From Rhodobacter sp. 24-YEA-8 (GTDB taxonomy: Bacteria > Pseudomonadota > Alphaproteobacteria > Rhodobacterales > Rhodobacteraceae): 64,000 bases of DNA. Positions within the stretch are counted from its first letter, which is position 1; every line of letters starts with the position of its first letter. Location: assembly GCF_900105075.1 (NCBI RefSeq), contig NZ_FNSK01000002.1, positions 186,001 through 250,000 on the forward strand, given 5' to 3'. Positions 15,818 to 24,296 of the stretch are shown piece after piece. A program made the position numbers and the translations under genes. Below the pieces are notes generated by a model, which was not told where the DNA came from, did not search any database, and saw only the letters and a list, made by a program, of their open reading frames with translations.

Positions 15818-17311
15818 ATGGCCAATAACCTGCAGATGGTATCGATCAGCAAGCATTTCGGGGGCATCTGCGCGCTGTCGGATGTGACTTTCACGGCAAA
15901 TGGCGGCGAAGTTCATGCGCTTCTGGGCGAGAATGGCGCAGGCAAATCCACCCTGATGCGCGTCTTGTCCGGCGATCACCAGCCCGATCGCGGCAAGGTG
16001 GTTCTCGATGGCGAATCCCTGTCCCTTGCGAGCCCGCGCGCTGCGCGCGATCACGGAATTGCAGTGATCTATCAGGAATTTGCGCTTTGCCCGCATATGA
16101 GCGTGGCCGAAAACATCTTCATCGACGATCCGGGATTCGGGCGCAGTGTCATCAACTGGAAGAGTTTGTATTCCCGCGCATCCGAACTGGTCGCGAGCCT
16201 TGGCCTCGCAAAGCTGGATGTGCGCCGCCCTGTCTCGGATCTTTCGGTAGCAGAACAACAGATCGTCGAGATCTGCAAAGCGCTGCGCCGCAAATCCCGG
16301 GTGATCGTATTTGACGAGCCGTCGGCGGTGCTGACCGAGCGCGAAACCCGTCAGCTTTTCGACCTGATCCGCCGCCTTCGGGCGGAAGGTGTCTGCGTTA
16401 TATATATCTCGCACCGGCTGGAAGAGATCTTCGAGATCTGCGATCGCGCAACGATCATGAAGGACGGGACCTATGTCGATACCGTGAATATTGCGGATAT
16501 CGACCAGGGCCAGCTGGTCGCAATGATGGTCGGGCGCGAACTGACCCATATTTTCCCGCCGCGTCATGCCGTCATCGGCGCCCCGGTGCTGGAAGTTGAC
16601 AATCTCAGGCTGGCCGAACTGGTCGGGGATGTCAGCTTCTCGGTGCGCGCCGGCGAGGTTCTTGGCTTTTATGGCCTGATCGGTGCGGGGCGGACCGAGG
16701 TGATGCGGGCGGTTTTCGGTGCAGACCGCGCGGTGTCGGGCGAGATCCGGCTAAAGGGTGCGCCCGTCCACAATACCAGCCCGGGCAAAGGCGTTGATAA
16801 CGGCTTCGGCATGGTCCCCGAGGATCGCAAAGGTCAGGGTGTTCTGCTCGATCTGTCGATTGCGACAAACATCATGCTGCGGCGGCGCAACGGAACTGCC
16901 CGCATGGCAGGGATCCTCAATTCCGGCGCCGAGCGTGATCAGGTCGACCGGCTGATCTCTGCTTTGCGGATCAAAACGCCCTCTGGCATGCCGGAGGTCT
17001 CGACCCTGTCAGGTGGCAACCAGCAAAAGGTCGCGCTGGCAAAATGGCTGGCGACGGATCTTGAGGTGCTCATTCTCGATGAGCCGACACGCGGCGTCGA
17101 TGTCGGGGCAAAATCGGAAATCTATCAGATCATCAATGAAGTGGCCGAGCGCGGCCTTGCGGTGATCGTCGTCTCCTCCGACCTGCCGGAACTGATTGGC
17201 ATAGCCGACCGCATCATAGTGATGCGCTCTGGTGCGATCACAGGTGAATTGTCGGGGCAGGAAATGAACGAAAAGGCGCTGATCGCGCTGGCGATGGGAG
17301 TGAAAGAATGA
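15818..17311 (+). CDS. sugar ABC transporter ATP-binding protein, RbsA/MglA type
   Basis: Tandem-ATPase subunit of a carbohydrate importer, 497 aa. Nucleotide domain 1 has Walker A LLGENGAGKSTLMRVL (about residues 35-50), a Q-loop region VIYQEFALCPHMSVAEN, LSVAEQQIVEICKAL and Walker B VIVFDEPSAVLT. Domain 2 has the degenerate P-loop LIGAGRTEVMRAVFGA, signature LSGGNQQKVALAKWL and LILDEPTRGVDVGAKSEIY. These are typical of the ribose/galactose class. A GGAGGAGAT site sits just before the ATG. It overlaps the permease gene as ATGA. Transcription starts from the AT-rich divergent promoter with a HexR-like operator. Confidence 0.95.
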   Translation: MANNLQMVSISKHFGGICALSDVTFTANGGEVHALLGENGAGKSTLMRVLSGDHQPDRGKVVLDGESLSLASPRAARDHGIAVIYQEFALCPHMSVAENIFIDDPGFGRSVINWKSLYSRASELVASLGLAKLDVRRPVSDLSVAEQQIVEICKALRRKSRVIVFDEPSAVLTERETRQLFDLIRRLRAEGVCVIYISHRLEEIFEICDRATIMKDGTYVDTVNIADIDQGQLVAMMVGRELTHIFPPRHAVIGAPVLEVDNLRLAELVGDVSFSVRAGEVLGFYGLIGAGRTEVMRAVFGADRAVSGEIRLKGAPVHNTSPGKGVDNGFGMVPEDRKGQGVLLDLSIATNIMLRRRNGTARMAGILNSGAERDQVDRLISALRIKTPSGMPEVSTLSGGNQQKVALAKWLATDLEVLILDEPTRGVDVGAKSEIYQIINEVAERGLAVIVVSSDLPELIGIADRIIVMRSGAITGELSGQEMNEKALIALAMGVKE

Positions 17312-18306
17312 CGCGAACCGCAGCCTCGTCCGGGTCAGGACAAGTTACCGGCTTTCTGGTGCGCAACAGTTCTGTTGTCATGCTGGTGCTTCTCATTATC
17401 GCTTCGGCGATCCTGTCGGATGCCTTCCTGTCGCGGGGTAATATTTTCAACCTGCTGCGTCAGCTGACGCCGCTTTTGCTGATCAGCATCGGGATGCTGC
17501 TGGTCATCAATACCGGCGGCATCGATCTTTCGGTCGGCGCAATCGCGGCGGCCGGCGGTCTCGCCGTTGCGATCATGATCCCGCTTCTGCCCTTTGACGG
17601 CTTTGCCGCCGTGCTCACCGGTGTCCTTGCCATGCTGATCTTCGGCGGGCTGCTTGGGGCGTTCAACGGGGCTCTCGTGGCATGGTTCCAGCTGGCACCC
17701 TTTGTTGTGACGCTGGCCATGATGACCATCGCACGTGGCATGACCTATATGATGTCGAACGGTCAGCCGGTACGCCTGCCTTATGAGCTGGAGGCAACCG
17801 CAATTTTTGATGCCTTCGGCAGCGGCGGGCTGCCCTGGCTCCGGCTGCCCTGGCCGGTTGTGCTGTCGATCCTGGTGATCGCCTGCTTCTGGTTCCTGAT
17901 GCAGCGCATGGTTTTCGGCCGCATGGTGATCGCGACCGGCAGCAACGAGACGGCAGTGCGCCTCGCCGGCATTCCGCATCGCCGCTATATCTTCGCGGTT
18001 TACGTGATCAGCGGCGCATTGGCAGCCCTGGCCGGGATCGTCGTCACCTCGCGCACCGGGGTCGGAACGCCAGTGGCCGGTCTGGGCTTTGAGCTGGATG
18101 CGATTGCGGCCTGCGTGATCGGCGGCGCGCGGCTTTCGGGTGGCAAGGGCACGGTTATCAATACGGTGATCGGCGTCCTCGTGCTCGGTCTTATCGGCAA
18201 TATCATGAACCTGATGAGCGTGCCGTCCTACCCGCAGCAGATCATCAAGGGCCTGATCATCGTCGCCGCCGTGATGCTGCAACGCTTTGGCCGCGACCGG
18301 GCCTGA
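17308..18306 (+). CDS. sugar ABC transporter permease, RbsC type
   Basis: Membrane subunit of 332 aa with many hydrophobic segments. RbsC-family landmarks are NTGGIDLSVGAIAAAGGLAVAI near residues 67-88, GLLGAFNGALVAWFQLAPFVVTLAMMTIARGM, ATGSNETAVRLAGIPHRR and VIGGARLSGGKGTV near the C-terminus. It follows the ATPase with an ATGA overlap and precedes the binding protein. Only one permease gene is present, so a homodimer is expected. Substrate specificity is set mainly by the periplasmic protein and is unknown. Confidence 0.93.
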   Translation: MTRTAASSGSGQVTGFLVRNSSVVMLVLLIIASAILSDAFLSRGNIFNLLRQLTPLLLISIGMLLVINTGGIDLSVGAIAAAGGLAVAIMIPLLPFDGFAAVLTGVLAMLIFGGLLGAFNGALVAWFQLAPFVVTLAMMTIARGMTYMMSNGQPVRLPYELEATAIFDAFGSGGLPWLRLPWPVVLSILVIACFWFLMQRMVFGRMVIATGSNETAVRLAGIPHRRYIFAVYVISGALAALAGIVVTSRTGVGTPVAGLGFELDAIAACVIGGARLSGGKGTVINTVIGVLVLGLIGNIMNLMSVPSYPQQIIKGLIIVAAVMLQRFGRDRA

Positions 18307-18409
18307 CCTTTTTCCCAGGCGCACGCGCCTTCTTTCAGAACTGAAACCACCTCCGGGCGCGATGTCGCGCCGGGACCAGGACGTTACATTCATCACAGGG
18401 AGGAACCAG

Positions 18410-19666
18410 ATGAAATCCGTGAACACCAGACTGGCCGTTTTGCTGGCAAGCGCCATCGCAATCCCCGCAGGAATTGTCTCGGCTCAGGAAGCCGACAAGC
18501 CCGAGATCTACAAGCTGATGCCCGACACCGCGCTGTCCGGCCTTGTCGATCCCTATATGCCCGACCGCACCGATATCGACAAAGCCTGGCCGAAAACGCC
18601 GGCTGACCCGGCCAAGATCCAGGTCGGTTGGACCGAGATCACCATGGGCGGGCCGTTTTTCGTCGAACTGATCAAGGGCGCGCAAAAGACCGCGGAAGCC
18701 GGAAATATTGTGCTTGATGTGCAGGTGGCTGACGGCGACCTGCAACGTCAATGTGGTCATATCGACACGTTCATCACCCAGGGCAAAGATCTGATCGTCA
18801 TCGATCCGACCGACACGCTGGGGGTAGCCTCCTGTATTAACCGGGCGGTGGATGCGGGCATTCCGGTGCTTGCCATCGGCACCGTTCCGTCGGACCGCGC
18901 GCGCATCCTGACCACCATCACGCCGAACCCCTATGAGAACGGCTTCCGCACCGGCGAATATGTCGGCCAGAATGCGGGAACCGACCCGATTGTTGCGGCT
19001 CTCATCGTTGGCGTGGTTGGCAATTCCACTTCGGAAAGCCGCCTCAACGGCATGGTGTCCGGCATGGTCTGGCAGCGCGTTCAGGATCTCGGCCTGGACA
19101 TCTCTCGTGAAGAGGCAATGCTGCGTGGCTACAACCTCTTCCAGCAGGCGAAGAAATCGGGCGGATTCAACGATGAGGAGCTGAAGTTCCAGGTCGTCGC
19201 AATGGGCGAGGGCAACTGGACCGAGGAAGGCGGGCTTGCCGCGGCCGAGGATATTCTGACGGCGCATGGCAGCAAACTTACCCATATCCTTGCTGACAAT
19301 GACTGGATGGGCATCGGCTCGCTGCGGGCGCTGCGCAATACCGGCATCGAGACGATCAAAGTTGCCACCTCTGCCGATGGCGCGCGGATCGCACTGGAAG
19401 AGATTAAGAAGGGCAATCTTCTGGTGACAGGCACCTTCTCGGGCGAGCAGACCGGCGTCTCTGCCGTGGCCTTTATCGATCAGATCTTCAACAAAGGGTT
19501 TGATGCGCAGAATCTGCCGCTGGGCAGCTATTTCCCGGCCTATGCCATCACCCCGGAAAATGTTGACGATTTCATCGATCCGAACCCGGAAAACCAGTTC
19601 TATAAGTATGAGGTTTCTCCGGTCCTCAATATCGGTGAGATCCGCGCCGCTGCGGGCGTGAACTGA
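18410..19666 (+). CDS. sugar ABC transporter substrate-binding protein
   Basis: Periplasmic binding protein of 418 aa, type-1 (RbsB-like/LacI-fold). A signal peptide covers about residues 1-24, with a cleavage site near IVSAQEAD. The domain shows FFVELIKGAQKTAEAG, LIVIDPTDTLGVASCINRAVDAGIPVLAIGTV, LIVGVVGNSTSESRLNGMVSG and HILADNDWMGIGSLRALRNTGIETIKVATSADG, the usual repeat of the periplasmic sugar-binding fold. The ATG at 18410 has a strong AGGGAGGA site; an in-frame extension to 18287 lies over the permease stop and was not used. It is longer than RbsB (about 300 aa), which points to the group of longer sugar/polyol binders. Confidence 0.92.
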   Translation: MKSVNTRLAVLLASAIAIPAGIVSAQEADKPEIYKLMPDTALSGLVDPYMPDRTDIDKAWPKTPADPAKIQVGWTEITMGGPFFVELIKGAQKTAEAGNIVLDVQVADGDLQRQCGHIDTFITQGKDLIVIDPTDTLGVASCINRAVDAGIPVLAIGTVPSDRARILTTITPNPYENGFRTGEYVGQNAGTDPIVAALIVGVVGNSTSESRLNGMVSGMVWQRVQDLGLDISREEAMLRGYNLFQQAKKSGGFNDEELKFQVVAMGEGNWTEEGGLAAAEDILTAHGSKLTHILADNDWMGIGSLRALRNTGIETIKVATSADGARIALEEIKKGNLLVTGTFSGEQTGVSAVAFIDQIFNKGFDAQNLPLGSYFPAYAITPENVDDFIDPNPENQFYKYEVSPVLNIGEIRAAAGVN

Positions 19667-19683
19667 TCTGCCCTGATCCGGAT

Positions 19684-19704
19684 GAGGGGGCCAATGGCCC
19701 CCTC
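19684..19704 (+). terminator. hairpin after the binding-protein gene
   Basis: GAGGGGGCC pairs with GGCCCCCTC across a 3-base AAT loop, 18 bases after the binding-protein stop. There is no clean T-tract. It may be a terminator or a processing and stability element that raises binding-protein mRNA over the following SDR gene. Confidence 0.65.
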
Positions 19705-19778
19705 TGACTCTGTTCTCCGGTCTTCTGGCCTTTTGCCTGCGCCAGGGACAGCCCTTCCCTTCAGCATGAGGCCTGTGA

Positions 19779-20513
19779 ATGTCCGCCCATCTCTCCAAGC
19801 CCCTCGTCATGATCACCGGCGCCAGTGCAGGGATCGGTTCTGAAATTGCCCGCACCTTTGCCGCCGCCGGATATCCATTGCTGCTCCTGGCGCGGCGGCG
19901 CGAAAAGCTGCTGGATCTCGGCCTTGCCAACGCTGTCTGCTGCGAGGCGGATGTGCGGGACCGGGACAGCATCCGCGCGGCCATTGTCGAAGGCGAGGCG
20001 CAGTCCGGCCCGGTCGATGTGCTGATCAACAATGCCGGCATTTCGCGCCTGGCACGGCTTGATGATCAGGATCCGGAAGACTGGCGCGATCTGATCGACA
20101 TCAATGTGACCGGTGTTCTGAACTGCATGCATGCGGTTCTGCCCGCAATGAAGGCCCGCCGGCATGGAACCATCGTCAATATGTCGTCGATTGCCGGACG
20201 CAAGGTCTATCCTTTCCACGATGTCTATGGCGGCACCAAGCATTTTGTTCACGCTGTCAGCGACGGGGTGCGGGGCGCATCGGCAGAGTTCAATGTGCGG
20301 GTGATGACCGTGTCTCCGGGCATCACCAAATCCGAGATCGACAAAACCATCACCGATCCCGCAGCCTATGCTGTCTGGTCCGCTGATCGCGACCGGATGG
20401 AGGGGGGGATCGACGCAACCCATGTGGCCTCGGCGATCCTGTTCGCCTGCCAGCTGCCGCAATCGGTCAATCTTCAGGAACTGACGATTACTGCGACCGC
20501 TCAGGCCTATTGA
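19779..20513 (+). CDS. SDR family oxidoreductase (YdfG-like)
   Basis: Short-chain dehydrogenase/reductase of 244 aa, with VMITGASAGIGSEIARTFAAAG, an Arg-rich beta-2 loop (LLLARRREKL) that suggests NADP, VLINNAGISRLARL, the catalytic Ser in VNMSSIAGRKVYPF and YGGTKHFVHAVSDG with Tyr and Lys. This resembles YdfG/serine 3-dehydrogenase-like members. It is the last gene on the plus-strand arm of the sugar island, separated from the importer by a hairpin. It would be the third SDR of the island. The substrate is unknown. Confidence 0.87.
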   Translation: MSAHLSKPLVMITGASAGIGSEIARTFAAAGYPLLLLARRREKLLDLGLANAVCCEADVRDRDSIRAAIVEGEAQSGPVDVLINNAGISRLARLDDQDPEDWRDLIDINVTGVLNCMHAVLPAMKARRHGTIVNMSSIAGRKVYPFHDVYGGTKHFVHAVSDGVRGASAEFNVRVMTVSPGITKSEIDKTITDPAAYAVWSADRDRMEGGIDATHVASAILFACQLPQSVNLQELTITATAQAY

Positions 20514-20559
20514 TGCACCCAGCTCAGCCGCGGAGAATACCCTGACGTGCAGCCGTTTG

Positions 20560-20675
20560 CGCTGCTCTGGCAGATCCTGCGTCGGATCCGTTCGCGCCTG
20601 ATCAGGTTGAGAGCGCGCTCGTCGACTGCGTTGTCGTGGCAGTTTCCACGGCGGATTCGGGAACCTGCGCTTTCA
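20560..20675 (-). pseudogene. IS3-family transposase (OrfB) fragment
   Basis: The minus-strand frame reads RRGNCHDNAVDE followed by LIRRERIRRRI. This is the C-terminal block of IS3-group DDE transposases (SRxGNCxDNAxxESFF...LKxERI), including the place of the catalytic Glu. Upstream, the same frame is interrupted by a stop, and the D,D part of the triad is missing. No intact inverted repeats were recognised. It marks a decayed insertion next to the sugar island. Confidence 0.6.
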
Positions 20676-21157
20676 GGCACAGAGCGAGGGCTTGCTCACC
20701 CGAGGCCGGTCCGAAACGTCGCCGACCGGATTGCCCGCCCGGTCGTCCGGGCGAGTGCATCGCGCCTGAGCCCGTCGGTGAAATTAGATCTGCCCATCAT
20801 GGTCTCATTGCCTCAAAATCAGCGAAGAAGGTGTCCATGATACATGGGACTATTCATCGGCCAGCCTCACGGATTGCACCGGCATCCGCACTCCTGTCGT
20901 CTGAAGGATTTGTATCAGGCCACGTTGTACTATGCACCAGACGCCAGGAGGCCTTGCAGCCCGTCGACGGGCCCACCGGTCAGGCCTTCCGGATGGGCAA
21001 ATATGTGATCCCGCGCTGAGGGCTCCCCCCTGTGGCCGGTCTGATAGCTCCCTGGCGGCGCGGCAATATGTGCGGCGCTGATAGCCCTGGCTTTCGGAAT
21101 TTCAGGATCTGGCATACCTTTGGCGCCAGGGGTCAGATCAGGGTAAAGCATATGACA
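20676..21157. other. gene-poor stretch beside the IS remnant
   Basis: About 480 bases with several short open frames on both strands but no recognisable domain, no convincing ribosome site and mixed codon use. It is probably degraded DNA left from insertion and deletion around the IS3 fragment. Confidence 0.4.
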
Positions 21158-21197
21158 CTCAGCGGTGGCCCTGGATACGCTCAGGACCACCGCTGAG
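21158..21197 (-). terminator. strong hairpin downstream of sfnB
   Basis: CTCAGCGGTGG (21158-21168) pairs with CCACCGCTGAG (21187-21197). The loop contains a further CCTG/CAGG stem, so the structure extends to 15 pairs with one mismatch. It lies 31 bases beyond the stop of the minus-strand sfnB gene. No T-tract follows, so it may act as a transcription end with Rho or as an mRNA stabiliser. Confidence 0.6.
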
Positions 21198-21228
21198 TAC
21201 CGAACCTGCCGGGCGGCAGCGACAGGTA

Positions 21229-22458
21229 TCAGTTCTCGACCGCGCCGATTTGCCAGATAAAGACCGGCTCGGTGCCATTGACCGCGTGATCACCGAGGAT
21301 ACGCTCTTTGTAGATCAACGGGTTATGGTTCGCGGCGGTCCGGGCATTGCGCCAATAGCGGTCCAGCCCGAGCGCGGTATCCGCCGCCGAGGCGCTCAGC
21401 GCGTTGAAGAGGTCGCTGGTTGCCCGCAGCGCGAGCTCTGCCGCCGCAACCTGAGCTTCGGCCGAAGCCAGCTCCGCCGCGATATTGGCGGCGTCATCGG
21501 CGGCCTTGTCATCCGCCAGCGAGGTTTCATAGGCGCGATCCGCTGCGCGGGCGGCCTCGATGGTGGCGGCGCGGGCGGCAGAGGCAAAAGCGCGCGCGCG
21601 GCCCACGACCTGCAGGACCTGCGGATCCTGGCGGGCCACCGTGCCAGAGCCGTGCGAGAAGGCGCGTTTGCGGGCGGCGACCTTGCCCGCGACATCCTGC
21701 ACCGCCGCCAGCGCCGCCCCGGACAGCACCGCATCCAGCACCAGCTGATAATAGGCGGTCTGATAGCGGAAGCGGGTCTCGAACGGCACGAGCCCCTCGG
21801 CCTCCAGCGCCGCTCCTTTGAACGTGGTGGTGCCGGTTCCGGTCAGCTTCTGGCCAAAGCCGGTCCAGTCATCCAGCCGGTCGATCCCCGGCTGATCGGC
21901 GCGCAGGATCGCCACCACCGGCGCCCCATTGTCTGAACGCACCGCGTAAGTGTCGATCCAGTCTGCAAAGATCGTACCAGTCGAATAGTATTTCTCACCA
22001 TCGACCCGAAAGCCCTCCCCCTCGGGCGTGACTTTGGTAATGGTTTCGCCCAGCTTCACCTTGCCAATTTCCGACCAGGCATTGCCGGCGATCTCGCCCT
22101 TGCCAAATCGGCGGAGCCAGACCTCACCCTCGGCCCGCGGCGCCACCAGCCGGTCCTCGACCAGCGCGAAATGGCCGCGCAGCGCCTGGACGATATTGGT
22201 ATCCGCCGCCGCAAGGTCGATCAGCAGATCGAAGAACTGCTCAAGGCTTGCGCCGGAACCGCCGAATTCAACCGGCACCCGCAGCGCGGTGAACCCGGCC
22301 TCTTTCAGCCATTTGATCTGCTCAAACGGCAATTGCCGCTCGCGCTCGCGCTGGTTGGCGCCCTCACGGATGCGTTCGAACAGCGGTGCGAAACGGGCCT
22401 TCAGCGCGGCCAGATCGGGAAGCGTCGCGGGCTGAAAGCTGGTTTCCTGTTTCGTCAT
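21229..22458 (-). CDS. sfnB: SfnB-type acyl-CoA dehydrogenase-fold monooxygenase
   Basis: Protein of 409 aa in the SfnB/DszC branch of the acyl-CoA dehydrogenase superfamily, used for sulfur acquisition from sulfones and related organosulfur compounds. Segments seen are LREFTALRVPVEFGG-like GFTALRVPVEFGGSGASLEQF, NAWSEIGKVKLGETITKV, FRVDGEKYYSTGTIFADWI and GTGTTTFKGAALEAEGLVPF. The C-terminal RYWRNARTAANHNPLIYKER matches the RHWRNARxHTLHDP block of the paralogues elsewhere in the window. The ATG at 22458 has a GGAG nine bases upstream. It is the last gene of the msuE-sfnG-sfnB operon. It is more distant from the two other window copies than they are from each other. Confidence 0.87.
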   Translation of the reverse strand: MTKQETSFQPATLPDLAALKARFAPLFERIREGANQRERERQLPFEQIKWLKEAGFTALRVPVEFGGSGASLEQFFDLLIDLAAADTNIVQALRGHFALVEDRLVAPRAEGEVWLRRFGKGEIAGNAWSEIGKVKLGETITKVTPEGEGFRVDGEKYYSTGTIFADWIDTYAVRSDNGAPVVAILRADQPGIDRLDDWTGFGQKLTGTGTTTFKGAALEAEGLVPFETRFRYQTAYYQLVLDAVLSGAALAAVQDVAGKVAARKRAFSHGSGTVARQDPQVLQVVGRARAFASAARAATIEAARAADRAYETSLADDKAADDAANIAAELASAEAQVAAAELALRATSDLFNALSASAADTALGLDRYWRNARTAANHNPLIYKERILGDHAVNGTEPVFIWQIGAVEN

Positions 22459-22551
22459 TTTAGGGACTCCGGTTGCACCAGCCCGCCCTGCCCGGCGCAG
22501 TGGCGCCGGGGGCATCATGGCTGGTCGATGGGCTTATCGGCAGGCGCTGCT

Positions 22552-23643
22552 TTATTCTGCAGCGAAGGTTTGTTTTTTGCGGGCTTCGATGTCGCGGACG
22601 CGGGTGAGGACGTGTTTTCCGAAATAATCGACTTCCTCTTGGAAATGCAGGAAGCCGAGAAGGATGAGGTCGGCGCCGGCCTCTTTCAGGCCGACGATGC
22701 GTTCGGCGACCTGGTCGGGCGTGCCGATCAGGTTGGAGCGGAAGCCGTCATTATATTGTACGAGATCCTCGAAGGAGGATTTCGCCCAGTTGCCCTCGCC
22801 CTCGGGGCTGGCGCGGCCGGCATTCACCACCTGTCCGGCAAAGCCCCTGACGGCTTCGGGATTGGCCTTCGCGATGATCTCCTGCAGCACTGCCTGCGCT
22901 TCGGCTTCTGTCTCGCGCACGATGGCGAAGGCGTTGATGCCGACCTTCACCTTATGCCCGTTCGCCGCCGCTTTCGTGCGGATATCCTCGACCTGGGTAC
23001 GCAGCCCCTCTGGCGTATTGCCATTGGTGAAATACCAGTCCGAGACCCGTGCCGCCATATCCCGCGCCGCGCGTGACGAGCCGCCCTGGAAGATTTCCGG
23101 TTGCGGATCAACGGGTTTGGGCTTCAGACTATAGTCGCTGAAGCGGTAGAAATCGCCCCGGAAGGTAAAGCTCTCCTCGCTCCAGATGCCGCGCAGCGCC
23201 CGGATGAATTCCTCGGATCTCCGGTAGCGCTCATCATGATCCAGCCAGGGCTCGCCGATCGCCGCGAACTCGCCCCGGAACCAGCCCGAGACCACATTGA
23301 CCGCGATCCGCCCGCCCGAGAGATGGCTGATCGTGGCGATTTGCTTTGCCGCCAGCGCCGGGTTCCAGGGGCCGGGAAGCAGCGCCGCGATCACCTTCAG
23401 CCGTTCGGTATGGGCCAGAAGATCCTGGCTGAATGAGACGGATTCATGTTGGTTTTCAGCGCCGTAGCCGGCGGTAAAGCGGATCTGGCTCAGCGCATAT
23501 TCAAAGCCTGCCGCTTCGGCGATCTGCGCCAGTCTGCGGTTATATTCCGGCGTCCAGCTGGTGCGCTGTTCGATATCCGAGATCACGAGGCCGCCCGATA
23601 CATTGGGCACCCAATAGGCGAATTTGACGGGATCGGAGGTCAT
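22552..23643 (-). CDS. sfnG: dimethylsulfone monooxygenase (FMNH2-dependent)
   Basis: Bacterial luciferase-like monooxygenase of 363 aa. The opening KFAYWVPNVSGGLVISDIEQ and RTSWTPEYNRRLAQIAEAAG are characteristic of SfnG, which converts dimethylsulfone to methanesulfinate with FMNH2 from a separate reductase. Further family blocks are HESVSFSQDLLAHTERLKVI, LSGGRIAVNVVSGWFRGEF, HDERYRRSEEFI and EIFQGGSSRAARDMAA. It lies between the flavin reductase gene (38 bases upstream) and sfnB, which is consistent with a two-component sulfone desulfurisation operon. Confidence 0.92.
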   Translation of the reverse strand: MTSDPVKFAYWVPNVSGGLVISDIEQRTSWTPEYNRRLAQIAEAAGFEYALSQIRFTAGYGAENQHESVSFSQDLLAHTERLKVIAALLPGPWNPALAAKQIATISHLSGGRIAVNVVSGWFRGEFAAIGEPWLDHDERYRRSEEFIRALRGIWSEESFTFRGDFYRFSDYSLKPKPVDPQPEIFQGGSSRAARDMAARVSDWYFTNGNTPEGLRTQVEDIRTKAAANGHKVKVGINAFAIVRETEAEAQAVLQEIIAKANPEAVRGFAGQVVNAGRASPEGEGNWAKSSFEDLVQYNDGFRSNLIGTPDQVAERIVGLKEAGADLILLGFLHFQEEVDYFGKHVLTRVRDIEARKKQTFAAE

Positions 23644-23653
23644 ATGCAGCCCC

Positions 23654-23687
23654 TGTGAAACGGGATATTCTGTGAAACGGGTTATTC
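23654..23687. repeat. 17-bp tandem duplication at msuE/sfnG junction
   Basis: TGTGAAACGGGATATTC (23654-23670) is followed directly by TGTGAAACGGGTTATTC (23671-23687), with one mismatch. The second copy covers the stop codon of the flavin reductase gene, and the repeat fills most of the 38-base gap to sfnG. Confidence 0.85.
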
Positions 23688-24242
23688 GGCGGCGGCGCGG
23701 ATCCGCGCGGCCCTGGGGAAAATCGTGCTGAATTCGTCAATGGCGCGGGCGAGCCGGTTCAGCGCCGGGTCCGATACCAGCCGCCCCTCGCTGAAATCGC
23801 GGTCCGAGACATGCACGGCGGTCGAGAGCACGCGGGCCTCGAAAAAGGCAAATAGCGGCCGCAGCTGATGTTCCACCGCCAGCGCATGTTTCTCGCCCCC
23901 GCCGGTCGCGGCGATCAGCACCGGCTTGCGGAGCAGCGCGGCGGGGTCGATCAGATCGATCAGATGTTTGAAAAGACCGGGATAAGAGCCTTTGTAGATC
24001 GGCGTCGCGACGATCAGCGCATCGGCCTGCAAAAGCGTATCGAGATTGTGCCGCGCCTGCGGGCTGAGGTCATCGGCGCGCCGCGCCCGGCCCAGATCCT
24101 CGCCGAAATCGGCGATCTCGAACAGGGTTGTGCGCGCCTGCAGCCCGGCCCCGGCCAGATCCAGCGCCTGCCCGACCAGCGCACGCGTTTTCGACGGCGC
24201 GGTGATATTCCCCGCAAGACCCACGATATGAAGTTCGGACAT
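23682..24242 (-). CDS. msuE: NAD(P)H-dependent FMN reductase (MsuE/SsuE type)
   Basis: Flavodoxin-fold flavin reductase of 186 aa that would supply FMNH2 to SfnG and related monooxygenases. Motifs are IVGLAGNITAPSKTRALVGQAL for the FMN phosphate loop, ADALIVATPIYKGSYPGLFKHLIDLID and VLIAATGGGEKHALAVEHQLRPLFAFF, all typical of the SsuE/MsuE family. The ATG at 24242 follows GAGGAA by seven bases, so the longer in-frame start at 24296 was rejected. It is the first gene of the minus-strand sulfone operon. Confidence 0.9.
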   Translation of the reverse strand: MSELHIVGLAGNITAPSKTRALVGQALDLAGAGLQARTTLFEIADFGEDLGRARRADDLSPQARHNLDTLLQADALIVATPIYKGSYPGLFKHLIDLIDPAALLRKPVLIAATGGGEKHALAVEHQLRPLFAFFEARVLSTAVHVSDRDFSEGRLVSDPALNRLARAIDEFSTIFPRAARIRAAAE

Positions 24243-24296
24243 GCAGCTTTCCTCAATCCCGACAAGCACCGTCGTGATAAGGCCCGAGTACCTCAA

